Below, piece after piece: positions 1 to 7,682 of a stretch of 12,251 nt of DNA. Each line of letters begins with the position of its first letter. Position 1 is the stretch's first letter. Location: contig PAYV01000018.1 in the NCBI GenBank assembly GCA_002715305.1, positions 4,552 through 16,802 of the forward strand. The letters are read 5' to 3'. The DNA comes from Rickettsiales bacterium. GTDB lineage: Bacteria; Pseudomonadota; Alphaproteobacteria; Methylaequorales; Methylaequoraceae. Under the pieces are notes generated by a model that saw only the letters and a list, made by a program, of their open reading frames with translations, ran no database searches and had not been told where the DNA came from. The position numbers and the translations under genes are program-made.

Positions 1-236
1 TATGGCGATTTTGCTGTTTTGAAATTTTTTTCTAAGGAAATAGTTAGACTCAAAAGAGCAACTGTAGATTCACCTTTATGACAAATTAAATATTTTTCTT
101 CATTTCTAAATTTTTTTCCATGATAACTTAAAAATTTTCTTTCATGAAAAATTGTTCCATTATGGGATCTTTTAATTAATTCATCCCATTTAATAAATTT
201 ATCCTTGGATACTTCTTTCCATAAAAATTCTGTCAT
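1..236 (-). CDS. FemAB/GNAT-like acyltransferase, N-terminal part (cut by left edge)
   Basis: The minus strand is open from an ATG at 236 to the window edge, giving 78 codons (begins MTEFLWKEVSKDKF) with no stop. Residues 26-38 read NGTIFHERKFLSY. This matches my recollection of the N-terminal signature of FemAB-like/GNAT acyltransferases found in polysaccharide islands (NGTxFHxxxFLSYH, followed by a strand with a KGE turn). The last visible residues, KSP plus a probable Tyr, sit where that family usually continues into a Gly-rich SxGG segment, which is off the window. Such proteins transfer acyl or aminoacyl groups in the cytoplasm, but the substrate here cannot be told. It lies 168 bp downstream of the amidotransferase gene on the same strand, so it may have its own promoter. 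It is too short for the ORF caller's cutoff and has no C-terminus in view. The gene is fairly sure; the family is moderately sure. Confidence 0.65.
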   Translation of the reverse strand, partial: MTEFLWKEVSKDKFIKWDELIKRSHNGTIFHERKFLSYHGKKFRNEEKYLICHKGESTVALLSLTISLEKNFKTAKSP

Positions 237-404
237 GATCAAATTAATTATTTAAACAGGTATTTTACAAATTTATAAAATTTCTATATTTTATCATAAA
301 ATTATTAGAATAAGTGCATAAACAGTAAAAGTTTTATTAATGATTTTTTAAATTAATTAAAAAGAATTTTATTTAACTTTTTAGTATTTTTAAAATTTCA
401 AAAA
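237..404. other. AT-rich intergenic gap between amidotransferase and FemAB-like gene
   Basis: This is the longest non-coding stretch in the window, and no open frame of useful length is seen in it. On the minus strand a TATGAT box (plus-strand 293-298) lies 57 bases upstream of the ATG at 236 and could be a -10 element, but no convincing -35 accompanies it. A 7-bp pure A/T inverted repeat (365-371 with 391-397) with a 20-base loop lies just downstream of the amidotransferase stop and is followed by a short T run on that strand. It is too weak to call a terminator. The gap suggests a transcription unit boundary, which is inference only. Confidence 0.4.
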
Positions 405-2165
405 CTATTTTGTAAAAAAAACATTATAAAACATTTGAAAATTAACAATTGACATAATGTAATTTAATTTAGGTCCTTTCCATTTTTGGTTCTTAATTTC
501 TTCAAGGGATTTTTTAAGAAAATTAATATCAAAAAATTGTTCTAAAAAATCATATGATAACTCATTTAAATATTCATTCCAAACTTTTTTGTCAGATAAC
601 CAATCTCCAAATGGTGACGAAAAACCAATTTTTGGTTTAAATATAGATTGTTTCATGTAAAATTTTTTGGCTATGGTTTTTATTATAAACTTACCATTTG
701 AATTATAGTAAATATCATCATCTTGTAACATAAATCTAAGATTAATAATTTCTCTTGTTAAAAAAGGTGGTCTTGTTTCAATACCATTCGACATAAACAT
801 TTTATCTAATCTAAGAAGAAGTCCTTGAATTGTGTAGTTTAATGAAAAATTTGATAATTTTTCATGCAAGGTCTTCCCCCAAATTTTTTTTTTATTAAAC
901 ATTTTATAAAATTCGTCAAAATTTTCTTTTAAATAACTTTTGTTGAATATTTTTTTGACCATTTTCTTACTATTAAAAAAAAATAAATTGTCTGTTAGAT
1001 TATTTGTAAAATTAAAATCATTCCAATAACCATTAAATATATCATCTACACCTTCTCCGCTTAATAAAACATTGATTTTTTTTTTTAATTTTTTTGCTAA
1101 TAAAAAATATAATACTGATGAAGCCCCAACAAGTGGTGCTTCATTAAAGTAAATGGCTTGAGGAAAAGATTCTTTTATTTCATTGTTAGTAAAAAGAAAC
1201 TTTTCATTTTGAACCTTGTATTTTCTTAGAAAATAATCAATTGTTTTTTCTTCTGATCTTGGCTTATAATATTTTATTTTTTTATCGTTAAAGATTATTG
1301 AGAATGTAGGAAAGTTTTTATCTTTTAATAATTTATGGCTAATAGAAAGGATCAACCCGGAATCAACTCCTCCACTGAGTAAAAGGCCTGTTTTTCTATC
1401 ATTAAACCAACAATTTTTAATATTCTTTTTAAATAATTTAAGTATCTCATTCTGTTTATCAATTTCATTGTTAGTTTGTAAATAAGAATTGTTTTTGATA
1501 ATTCTTTCAAGTTTTATTTTTTTTATATTTTCACAGAAACAACTTAAAAATGTATTAGGCTCTAGAGCTTTCACATCTTTAAAAAAGGTATTTGGAGCAG
1601 ACACAGATTGAAAACAAAAAAACTCTAATAAAACTCTACTATTTAATTTTTTTTTACTAATGAAAAATAAAATTGGTTTAATTTCAGAGCTAATAATTAA
1701 AGTTTCATCAGAATGAAAGTAGTAAACTGGCTTAATACCAGAAAAATCCCTAAACACATTCAATTTTAAATTTAAGTTGTCAAAAATAGCAATTGCATAC
1801 ATTCCGTCGATTTTGTAAAAAAAATCATTACCATACCTTAAATATCCTTTGAGCAATACTTCTGTATCTGAAATTGTAGAGAAGGATTCACCTGAAGATT
1901 CCAATTCTTTTTTAAGTTTTTTAAAGTTAAAGATTGCCCCATTAAAAAGTATTATGTATCTTCCACATTTACTTTTAAAAGGTTGATCTGAACCACTTGT
2001 ACTATCATGAACCCTTAATCTGGATACATTCAAACCAATTTTTTCATTAATAAAAAAATTTGAGGTATTATCAGGTCCTCTATGCTTAAGTAAATCACCC
2101 ATTTTGAGAAATTGATTTTTATCAATTGTCCTATTTTGATGCACTAAGAATAAAAAGCCACACAT
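405..2165 (-). CDS. Asparagine-synthase-like glutamine amidotransferase (586 aa)
   Basis: A complete two-domain enzyme of the asparagine synthase (glutamine-hydrolysing) family. The N-terminal class II glutaminase domain starts with the catalytic Cys2 (MCGF) and carries R49, RGPD (29-32), NGAIFN (75-80) and SDTEVLL (99-105). The synthetase domain has the ATP-binding PP-loop SGGVDS (264-269), the SGEGVDD motif (369-375) and the ETRPPFL segment (463-469). Family chemistry is ATP-dependent transfer of glutamine ammonia to a carboxylate. In a sugar island the acceptor is more likely a uronic acid, as for WbpS/VioA-type proteins, than aspartate (inference). In E. coli AsnB the glutamine pocket uses NGE; here Glu is replaced by Ala77, and the usual RDRFGIKP is RDFSGIKP (139-146). 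Glutaminase efficiency may therefore differ. Its ATG overlaps the stop of the acyltransferase gene upstream (TAATG), suggesting coupled translation. It contains A runs of 10 and 11 bases. Confidence 0.9.
   Translation of the reverse strand: MCGFLFLVHQNRTIDKNQFLKMGDLLKHRGPDNTSNFFINEKIGLNVSRLRVHDSTSGSDQPFKSKCGRYIILFNGAIFNFKKLKKELESSGESFSTISDTEVLLKGYLRYGNDFFYKIDGMYAIAIFDNLNLKLNVFRDFSGIKPVYYFHSDETLIISSEIKPILFFISKKKLNSRVLLEFFCFQSVSAPNTFFKDVKALEPNTFLSCFCENIKKIKLERIIKNNSYLQTNNEIDKQNEILKLFKKNIKNCWFNDRKTGLLLSGGVDSGLILSISHKLLKDKNFPTFSIIFNDKKIKYYKPRSEEKTIDYFLRKYKVQNEKFLFTNNEIKESFPQAIYFNEAPLVGASSVLYFLLAKKLKKKINVLLSGEGVDDIFNGYWNDFNFTNNLTDNLFFFNSKKMVKKIFNKSYLKENFDEFYKMFNKKKIWGKTLHEKLSNFSLNYTIQGLLLRLDKMFMSNGIETRPPFLTREIINLRFMLQDDDIYYNSNGKFIIKTIAKKFYMKQSIFKPKIGFSSPFGDWLSDKKVWNEYLNELSYDFLEQFFDINFLKKSLEEIKNQKWKGPKLNYIMSIVNFQMFYNVFFTK
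1076..1086 (-). repeat. 11-base A tract inside the amidotransferase gene
   Basis: Eleven consecutive A on the coding strand encode the end of Leu360, Lys361-363 and the start of Ile364 in the synthetase domain. A second run of 10 A lies at 884-893 (Lys425-427). Tracts of this length can cause polymerase slippage, but in a genome this AT-rich with Lys-rich proteins they may also be neutral. Confidence 0.6.
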
Positions 2166-3046
2166 TATAGTTTTTTCTTAAATGATGCTGGATTACCAAA
2201 CCATAATTCTTTTTGTGGAATATTTTTTGTAACAACTGAACCCATACCTACTTTAGAAAAACTTCCAATCTCGACAAAGTCTCTTATCGTAGATCCAGCA
2301 TTAATTTCAACATTATCTCCAATTTTAACACTTCCACAAATAGTAACATTTGCCATAATAATAACATTATTGCCTATTTCAACATTGTGACCAATGTGTA
2401 CATTATTGTTAATTTTAACATTATTGTGGATAATCGTGTTTTTAAGATTGCCTCTACATATACTTACATTTGATCCTATAAAGACATTATCACCTATTAT
2501 AAGCTTTCCGTTATGATGTAATCTTTCAAAACTAATTTTAAAATCAAAGTCAATCTTTTCAAATGAAAATCCCTCTGTTCCAAGAGTTGAACCAGCGTTA
2601 ATATATATTTTTTTTCCAATTTCTACATTTTCATAAATAACAACATTTTCTTGAATCACAGGTTGCGTTCCAATTTTTTTCGTATAAATGAAATTGTTTT
2701 TATTGATATTTTGTACCTTTGAAACTTTTAAACATTTATTAACAAAAAAATAATTTGAAAGTTTAAACATTGTCAATCTAGGATTTTTTGAAATAATAAA
2801 AGTTTTATCGTTTATAATTTTTTTAATTTTTGAAATATTTAGATTACAAATTATTATTCTTGATTTGCAATTTTTAAGAAATAGAATTTTATCCTCAATG
2901 TTTTTTTCATTTGAAATCCAAATTATAGAATCTTTGTTATCCTCATCCAAACTTTTAATATTTTCAAATACTAAGTATTTTTTTTGTGTGATTATTTTTA
3001 GATCAGGGAAAGTTAAATTTAATTTTTTAGTAGATATTTTGATCAT
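2165..3046 (-). CDS. LpxD-like left-handed beta-helix acyltransferase (293 aa)
   Basis: Hexapeptide-repeat acyltransferase. Residues about 1-115 resemble the small N-terminal domain of LpxD (IIWISNEKN at 41-49, then a RIIICN strand at 63-68). Residues about 125-275 are repeated I/V-G-x-x hexapeptides forming a left-handed beta-helix. LGTEGFSFEK (155-164) matches the LpxD SDGFGFA region, and HIGHNVEIG (217-225) holds His220, aligned with the catalytic His239 of E. coli LpxD. The C-terminus ends in WFGNPASFKK (282-291), typical of sugar acetyltransferases. The usual C-terminal helices of LpxD are missing, and it is shorter than the roughly 340-residue LpxD. It most likely acylates the amine of an activated amino sugar in the cytoplasm; a true lipid A role is less likely because it sits beside amidotransferase and formyltransferase genes. 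It is divergent from the formyltransferase gene and translationally coupled to the amidotransferase downstream. Confidence 0.85.
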   Translation of the reverse strand: MIKISTKKLNLTFPDLKIITQKKYLVFENIKSLDEDNKDSIIWISNEKNIEDKILFLKNCKSRIIICNLNISKIKKIINDKTFIISKNPRLTMFKLSNYFFVNKCLKVSKVQNINKNNFIYTKKIGTQPVIQENVVIYENVEIGKKIYINAGSTLGTEGFSFEKIDFDFKISFERLHHNGKLIIGDNVFIGSNVSICRGNLKNTIIHNNVKINNNVHIGHNVEIGNNVIIMANVTICGSVKIGDNVEINAGSTIRDFVEIGSFSKVGMGSVVTKNIPQKELWFGNPASFKKKL

Positions 3047-3120
3047 TATTCTATTTCATATAACACAAATAAATTAAATTATGTTATTTTTAAATCTTTT
3101 TAATATTTAGATAAAAATAA
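3047..3120. promoter_or_regulatory. Divergent promoter region with a small inverted repeat
   Basis: These 74 bases separate the ATGs of the minus-strand acyltransferase gene and the plus-strand formyltransferase gene, so promoters for both are expected here. The region is almost all A/T, and I could not single out trustworthy -35/-10 pairs. An inverted repeat ATAACA (3060-3065) and TGTTAT (3082-3087), 16 bases apart, is near the middle and could be an operator; in such AT-rich DNA it could also be chance. No strong Shine-Dalgarno sequence precedes either start. Confidence 0.4.
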
Positions 3121-4041
3121 ATGAACATTGGTGTTTTTGGAAGAACCAGATATTTGCTTGATTCAGTAGAAAAACTACATAACGAAGGTCATAAAATTAA
3201 ATTTATTTATACTTGTAAAGCAGAAAAATATTATGACAAAAAAGAAATAGACTTTCAAAAGTTAGCACAAAAAATTGGTTGTAAGTTTTTTTATGGACTT
3301 GATATTTCTAAAAACTTAAAATTCATTGAAAAATTAGACGTTGATGTTTGCATTTCATTTAACTGGTTAAACATCATTAAAAAAGAAATTTTAAATAAGT
3401 TTAAGTATGGAATACTTAATTTACATGTGGGTGACTTACCTCGATATAAAGGTAATGCCTGCCCTAACTGGGCAATTTTAAATTTTGAAAAAAAAATTGG
3501 TATAACACTATTTAAAATGACTGAAGCCCTCGACAGTGGACCCATTATTAAAAAACTTTTTTTTAAGATAAATAAAAAAACCTACATTACCGAGGTTTAT
3601 AAATGGATTGATAACGTAACACCAAAAATATACTTAGATTCAATAAATAAAATACATAAAATTAAACCAGTACAACAAAATAAAAAAATCAAAACACTTC
3701 GATGTTATCCTCGCAAGCCTTTTGACTCAAAAATTAACTGGAATGATACGTCTCTTAATATATTAGCACTCATAAGAGCAAGTTCGTTACCATTTGATGG
3801 AGCTTTCACATTTTTAAATGAAAATAAAAATCATAAGGTTAAGATTTTTAAAGCTTCAAAATATAAGGTAAATTTTGAAGCAAATTATATAAACGGACAA
3901 GTTTGTTTTTTTAAAAATAATAAAATAATTGTAGGCTGTTCTGATGGTTTTATAATATTGGAGAATTATAAACTAAATAATTTTTCTGAAAAAAAATCAT
4001 TCAAACTAATATGTCATAGTTTACGTAACAGGTTAACTTGA
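3121..4041 (+). CDS. Sugar N-formyltransferase (Fmt/ArnA-formyltransferase type, 306 aa)
   Basis: The only plus-strand gene. The N-terminal formyltransferase fold (about 1-180) carries the catalytic triad of the methionyl-tRNA/ArnA formyltransferase family: Asn100 and His102 in LNLHVGDLPRYKG (99-111), and Asp138 in EALDSGPI (135-142). The spacing matches ArnA N102/H104/D140. Residues about 204-280 match the C-terminal OB-like domain of sugar formyltransferases (INWNDTSLNI, then RASSLPFDGAFT, then VGCSDGFIILEN). The length suits a sugar enzyme such as a dTDP-4-amino or UDP-4-amino sugar N-formyltransferase using 10-formyl-tetrahydrofolate. The aminotransferase in the same island would supply the amine. 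The canonical tRNA enzyme is unlikely, because the neighbours are sugar genes and the PRYKGNACPNW stretch differs from the Fmt PRWRGAAPI. Its TGA (4039-4041) directly abuts the stop of the oppositely oriented glycosyltransferase gene. Confidence 0.88.
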   Translation: MNIGVFGRTRYLLDSVEKLHNEGHKIKFIYTCKAEKYYDKKEIDFQKLAQKIGCKFFYGLDISKNLKFIEKLDVDVCISFNWLNIIKKEILNKFKYGILNLHVGDLPRYKGNACPNWAILNFEKKIGITLFKMTEALDSGPIIKKLFFKINKKTYITEVYKWIDNVTPKIYLDSINKIHKIKPVQQNKKIKTLRCYPRKPFDSKINWNDTSLNILALIRASSLPFDGAFTFLNENKNHKVKIFKASKYKVNFEANYINGQVCFFKNNKIIVGCSDGFIILENYKLNNFSEKKSFKLICHSLRNRLT

Positions 4042-6741
4042 TTAGTTTATGAATATTTCTTTCTCTATTTGCCTTGCCTTTTTTCCTAAAACTAAGCCAT
4101 CATAAACTTTTTCATATAATTTTGCACAATTTTTTGAGCCAAACCAGTTCAAAGCATAACTTCGGTATTTATTTGTATTAAATATTTTATTTTTTGAAGC
4201 AATTACTTGTCTTAGGGTTTTTTCAAAATTTTTTGTATCAGCTGAAATTACTGGGATATTTTTAAATGAATGTAAACCGTATATATTAGCATTTTCATTC
4301 TTATTAATATAACAAATAACTGGTTTATTCAACATCAATGCCTCTCTAGTGATAGAACCATATCGTCCAAAAATAATTTGATCAATTACTAAATCAGCTT
4401 TCTTCATTACTTCTATAAATTCCTTATTTTTATATTTTTCATCAAGTTTCATCATTTCAATTTCAAAACCTTGACTAATAAGTTTATTTATAGAATTCCT
4501 AATTATGTGCGTACCTTTAATATTAATGTTATTTGATGTTCTTTGTGAATAATTTCCTACATGATGTAAAATTTTTAATTTCTTTTTAAAAGAAAAGTTA
4601 TAATTTTTATCATTCCACTTATCCTCACACAGTGCTTGAGTTAAAGGTTCACGAAAACAATTTTCTGAATTTTGGAAATCTAATGCAGGCATACATTCTG
4701 TTGCATATAAATCAACTATCTGATCCCTTTTTTGCCCCCATCTCATATTTTTATAATCTGAACATATTGAAGGATGATTATTCCATATACAACTTTTACA
4801 GCATCCATTAGACCATTTGAAAAAAGAACTTTTTGACGTTCCATCTAAACAGCCGCTTGTTGTAAAACCAATTTTAAGACCGTTATTCTTCAAATAAATT
4901 AAATCTAAGGGTATAAAATTGTCTTTTTCACAATTTATTCTTAAAACTTTATTAAATAAGGATAGGTTACCAACTCCATAAAAATGAACCATTTGAAATC
5001 TTGAAGATATATCAAAAAAGAATTTTTTTACATTTTTTCTGAAAGTTTTAAGATCAGAATGATAAAGGTTTAAATCAGGACCATGGTTAAAAGAATTATT
5101 AGGGTCATTTGGAATATCGATTGAAACATTTAGCGCATCCCAACCTCTTTTTCTGAGTTCTCTAGAAAGATATTTAAAGTTATAATAACTATGTCCAAAA
5201 AAAAGAACACTTTTTTTTTCAAATCTGACACTGGACAAATTTGTTTCGATGAATTTTTTATTTTTAAAAGAGTAGATTGATTTTAAATTTAAAAAAAAGT
5301 TTTTATTAAAAATTAGTTTTGTTAAGAGTAAATTTAAATAAGCAATATAGAAGTCTTTTTCATTACCTTTAATCAGACCTCGATAGTTTAAAAGTATTAA
5401 CCTCAATAGATTATTATTACTATCATAGCTTGTAATTTTAAATAAAATGTTAATTAAAAATGAGCTTAAAATATTTGTATTCAAAAAGAAAAAACGTAAC
5501 AAACTTTTTAAAAATAAATAAAAATATTTTATGTAAATAAAGTAGGGCTTATTTAGAAGAAAACTAAGTTTTCTTCTCTGAAATTTGTAGATGTAGTTAA
5601 TATCAGTATTTTTAATATTTAGATTTTTTGAACCAAAATTTAAAACTTTAAATTTTTTTTCTTTATTATTGACTTCGATATTACAATCAAATTCATTAAT
5701 AAAGTTTTTTAAACCATATTTTTTATTTTTTGCAATTTGATTGTAAGCTGTTTCAGATATTTTATTAAGGAAGTTATCATCTTTTATTTTTTCCAAAATT
5801 TCATTAAAATTTGAAAAATCTTTTTTCAACTCTATGTAATGAAGTCCCGGTTTTAGAATTCCACTGTATGTTCCTTCAAATAAAATCATTACAGTCTTCA
5901 AAACAATACTTTCAAAACATCTCGGAGAAATTACGTTTATTTTATTATTAATTGGAATATCTTTTAAAAAATTTTCCTTATAATGAAAGTAATTAAGTTG
6001 TTTGTTAGTTAATTTATAAGCTTCAAAAGTTGAAATTAATTCACCTTCATAATCTATAAGTGAAGAACCACTTTCTGTTCCTAGTGTGACTCGTGAATTC
6101 ATAAGTCTTTTAAAATATTTTTTACCGTAAATTCTTAAATTTTCTTTGTTTGAAATATCCATTTTTAGTTTTGTAACTTTGGATTTTTTTAAAAAGTACT
6201 CTGCTATTTTAGTTTTTTCATATCCAAGATCCCCTAAATAATAGGGAATTTCTCTTGTTCTGTAAAAAATATCAATATTTCTTTGAGATATATCAGGCAC
6301 ATTTTTATAGTCTAATATCATTTTTTCAGATATATATCCTGTCAGAACTGTAATTACCTTAGCTTTTTCAATCTTAGAATATATTTTTTTAGTTTTTTGT
6401 TTTGGTATGCATGTGAAAACAAAATCTATTTCCATAAAATTAACTAAATCGCAAAACTTATTTACAAATTTATATTCATCTTGTGCAAAGATTATTTTCA
6501 AACCCCTATATTCTCTTAATATCTGAATTAATTGCAAAGATACATATTGTTGATCTAAAATAGATAGAGAGTAATGAATGATAACACCATCAAAATCATG
6601 AATATTTAATTTTTTTGGGATATCACCAAAAATAGAAAATCTAAATATTTTATGTTTAGAGTATAACGAAAAACTCTCAATATGATCTATCATATTTTGA
6701 GCAACATTTTTGTGATAATCACAAAGTAAAAGAATATTCAT
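4042..6741 (-). CDS. Two-module glycosyltransferase (899 aa) with cysteine cluster
   Basis: A large protein with two apparent GT-B glycosyltransferase modules. Module 1 (about 1-345) begins with a Rossmann-type strand (MNILLLCDYHK), has IIFAQDEYKF (83-92), YRTREIPYYLGDLGYEKTKI (160-179), GTESGSSLIDYEG (221-233) and SPRCFESIVLKTVM (272-285), and resembles CgeB-like/family 1 transferases. A hydrophobic stretch (about 400-437) suggests membrane contact. Module 2 (about 508-885) starts at SVLFFGHSYYN, contains Cys631, Cys647, Cys648, Cys651 and Cys660, and ends in a nucleotide-sugar-binding half: IKGTHIIRNS (741-750), then ADLVIDQIIFGRYGSITREA (782-801) and LNKPVICYI (804-812). It should transfer sugars at the cytoplasmic membrane face; donors and acceptors are unknown. 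The ATG overlaps the upstream methyltransferase stop (ATGA). It abuts the formyltransferase gene at its 3' end. The glycosyltransferase call is strong; a true double activity is inferred. Confidence 0.82.
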   Translation of the reverse strand: MNILLLCDYHKNVAQNMIDHIESFSLYSKHKIFRFSIFGDIPKKLNIHDFDGVIIHYSLSILDQQYVSLQLIQILREYRGLKIIFAQDEYKFVNKFCDLVNFMEIDFVFTCIPKQKTKKIYSKIEKAKVITVLTGYISEKMILDYKNVPDISQRNIDIFYRTREIPYYLGDLGYEKTKIAEYFLKKSKVTKLKMDISNKENLRIYGKKYFKRLMNSRVTLGTESGSSLIDYEGELISTFEAYKLTNKQLNYFHYKENFLKDIPINNKINVISPRCFESIVLKTVMILFEGTYSGILKPGLHYIELKKDFSNFNEILEKIKDDNFLNKISETAYNQIAKNKKYGLKNFINEFDCNIEVNNKEKKFKVLNFGSKNLNIKNTDINYIYKFQRRKLSFLLNKPYFIYIKYFYLFLKSLLRFFFLNTNILSSFLINILFKITSYDSNNNLLRLILLNYRGLIKGNEKDFYIAYLNLLLTKLIFNKNFFLNLKSIYSFKNKKFIETNLSSVRFEKKSVLFFGHSYYNFKYLSRELRKRGWDALNVSIDIPNDPNNSFNHGPDLNLYHSDLKTFRKNVKKFFFDISSRFQMVHFYGVGNLSLFNKVLRINCEKDNFIPLDLIYLKNNGLKIGFTTSGCLDGTSKSSFFKWSNGCCKSCIWNNHPSICSDYKNMRWGQKRDQIVDLYATECMPALDFQNSENCFREPLTQALCEDKWNDKNYNFSFKKKLKILHHVGNYSQRTSNNINIKGTHIIRNSINKLISQGFEIEMMKLDEKYKNKEFIEVMKKADLVIDQIIFGRYGSITREALMLNKPVICYINKNENANIYGLHSFKNIPVISADTKNFEKTLRQVIASKNKIFNTNKYRSYALNWFGSKNCAKLYEKVYDGLVLGKKARQIEKEIFIN

Positions 6742-7682
6742 TCTTTTTTTGCGATAAATGAAAAACCAGATTCAACGTCCTTTAATAATATTTTTTTTAA
6801 ATTACATTTTTTTATGTAAGACAACACTTCCTCCTTTGTATGTCTATGACAAAGTACTGGTCTGTACCAATCTAAATTTACTAGATGCATATCATTAAAA
6901 GTAAGGTTTTTATCAAAATAACATTTAAAAAAATAATAATATACTAATCTTTGAATAGTTATTTTCCCTTTTGGTATACCAAGTATTTGTATAGGTTCTT
7001 TAATATCAATTTTCTTTTGGATTCTACCCAATTCTATCCCTAATTTTGTTAAAGGTTTTAAGACTTCTTCATAATCTCTATCATTCAATAATTTTATCTT
7101 TTCTCTTATATAATCATCTGCAAATTCTCTAAGCGGAGCTTTTTTTTTGTAGACATATCCTAAAAAGTATCCATTTGTTTCGAGGTGGTTTGATAGTTTT
7201 TTCATTGATTTAAGGGTTGAGTCCGTATGATGTAGCACGCCAGTAGAATAAATAGTGTCAAATTTTATATTATTAGGAATATGTTCAATTGAACATTGAA
7301 CAAAATTTCCATTAATATTTAATTTCTTAAAGTTAGCTTTTGCTTGTTCAACTGCTCTCGAAATATCCAAACCAATATAATCAGAATTATTTAAGTTTTT
7401 GTTAAAAAAGCATATCGCACTGAGTCCAGCACCACATCCAGCATCTAGAATTTTTTTATTCATAGTTAACTGATTTATAGATATCTTTGAATTAAAAAGT
7501 TCTGCAAACCATTTAGTAAGTTTTTTTTTAATATTATTTGAGGGTAAATATGTTTTCCATAAAAAACTATAAGTATCCTTTACCTTTTCTTGTTTTTTAC
7601 TAGTTATTTTTTTTGATCTCGGAATGGTATTAATAATTTTAAAATTTTTGTTCTCAACAAAATGATTAAAGTTTGTTTTCAT
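6738..7682 (-). CDS. Class I SAM-dependent methyltransferase (314 aa)
   Basis: Residues 79-86 are LDAGCGAG, the SAM-binding motif I. Asp106 in IGLDIS (103-108) is the expected acidic residue at the end of the second strand, and CSIEHIP (130-136) followed by FDTIYSTGVLHHTD (141-154) gives motifs II/III of the Rossmann-like fold. The long C-terminal extension (about 180-314, with YYYFFKCYFD and LDWYRPVLCHRH) is typical of larger methyltransferases in polysaccharide and secondary-metabolite clusters rather than minimal ones. It probably methylates a sugar hydroxyl or amine in the cytoplasm; a glycan terminal-cap role is possible. It overlaps by four bases (ATGA) with both the epimerase gene upstream and the glycosyltransferase gene downstream, so expression is likely coupled. 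The target atom cannot be deduced from sequence. Confidence 0.87.
   Translation of the reverse strand: MKTNFNHFVENKNFKIINTIPRSKKITSKKQEKVKDTYSFLWKTYLPSNNIKKKLTKWFAELFNSKISINQLTMNKKILDAGCGAGLSAICFFNKNLNNSDYIGLDISRAVEQAKANFKKLNINGNFVQCSIEHIPNNIKFDTIYSTGVLHHTDSTLKSMKKLSNHLETNGYFLGYVYKKKAPLREFADDYIREKIKLLNDRDYEEVLKPLTKLGIELGRIQKKIDIKEPIQILGIPKGKITIQRLVYYYFFKCYFDKNLTFNDMHLVNLDWYRPVLCHRHTKEEVLSYIKKCNLKKILLKDVESGFSFIAKKE

Noticed and set aside
293..298. TATGAT box as a promoter for the FemAB-like gene
   Set aside because: No acceptable -35 element at normal spacing; noted in the intergenic entry but not called as a feature.
365..397. A/T-only inverted repeat followed by a T run, as a terminator for the amidotransferase
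   Set aside because: The stem is 7 bp without G:C pairs and the loop is 20 bases, so it would be unstable; such repeats are common by chance in this composition.
2865..3077. Open frame of 70 codons on the plus strand overlapping the acyltransferase gene
   Set aside because: It is antisense to a gene with clear motifs, has no recognisable domain and looks like a shadow of the AT-rich coding strand.
3291..3545. Open frame of 84 codons on the minus strand within the formyltransferase gene
   Set aside because: It is antisense to the catalytic motif region of a confident gene; no domain seen.
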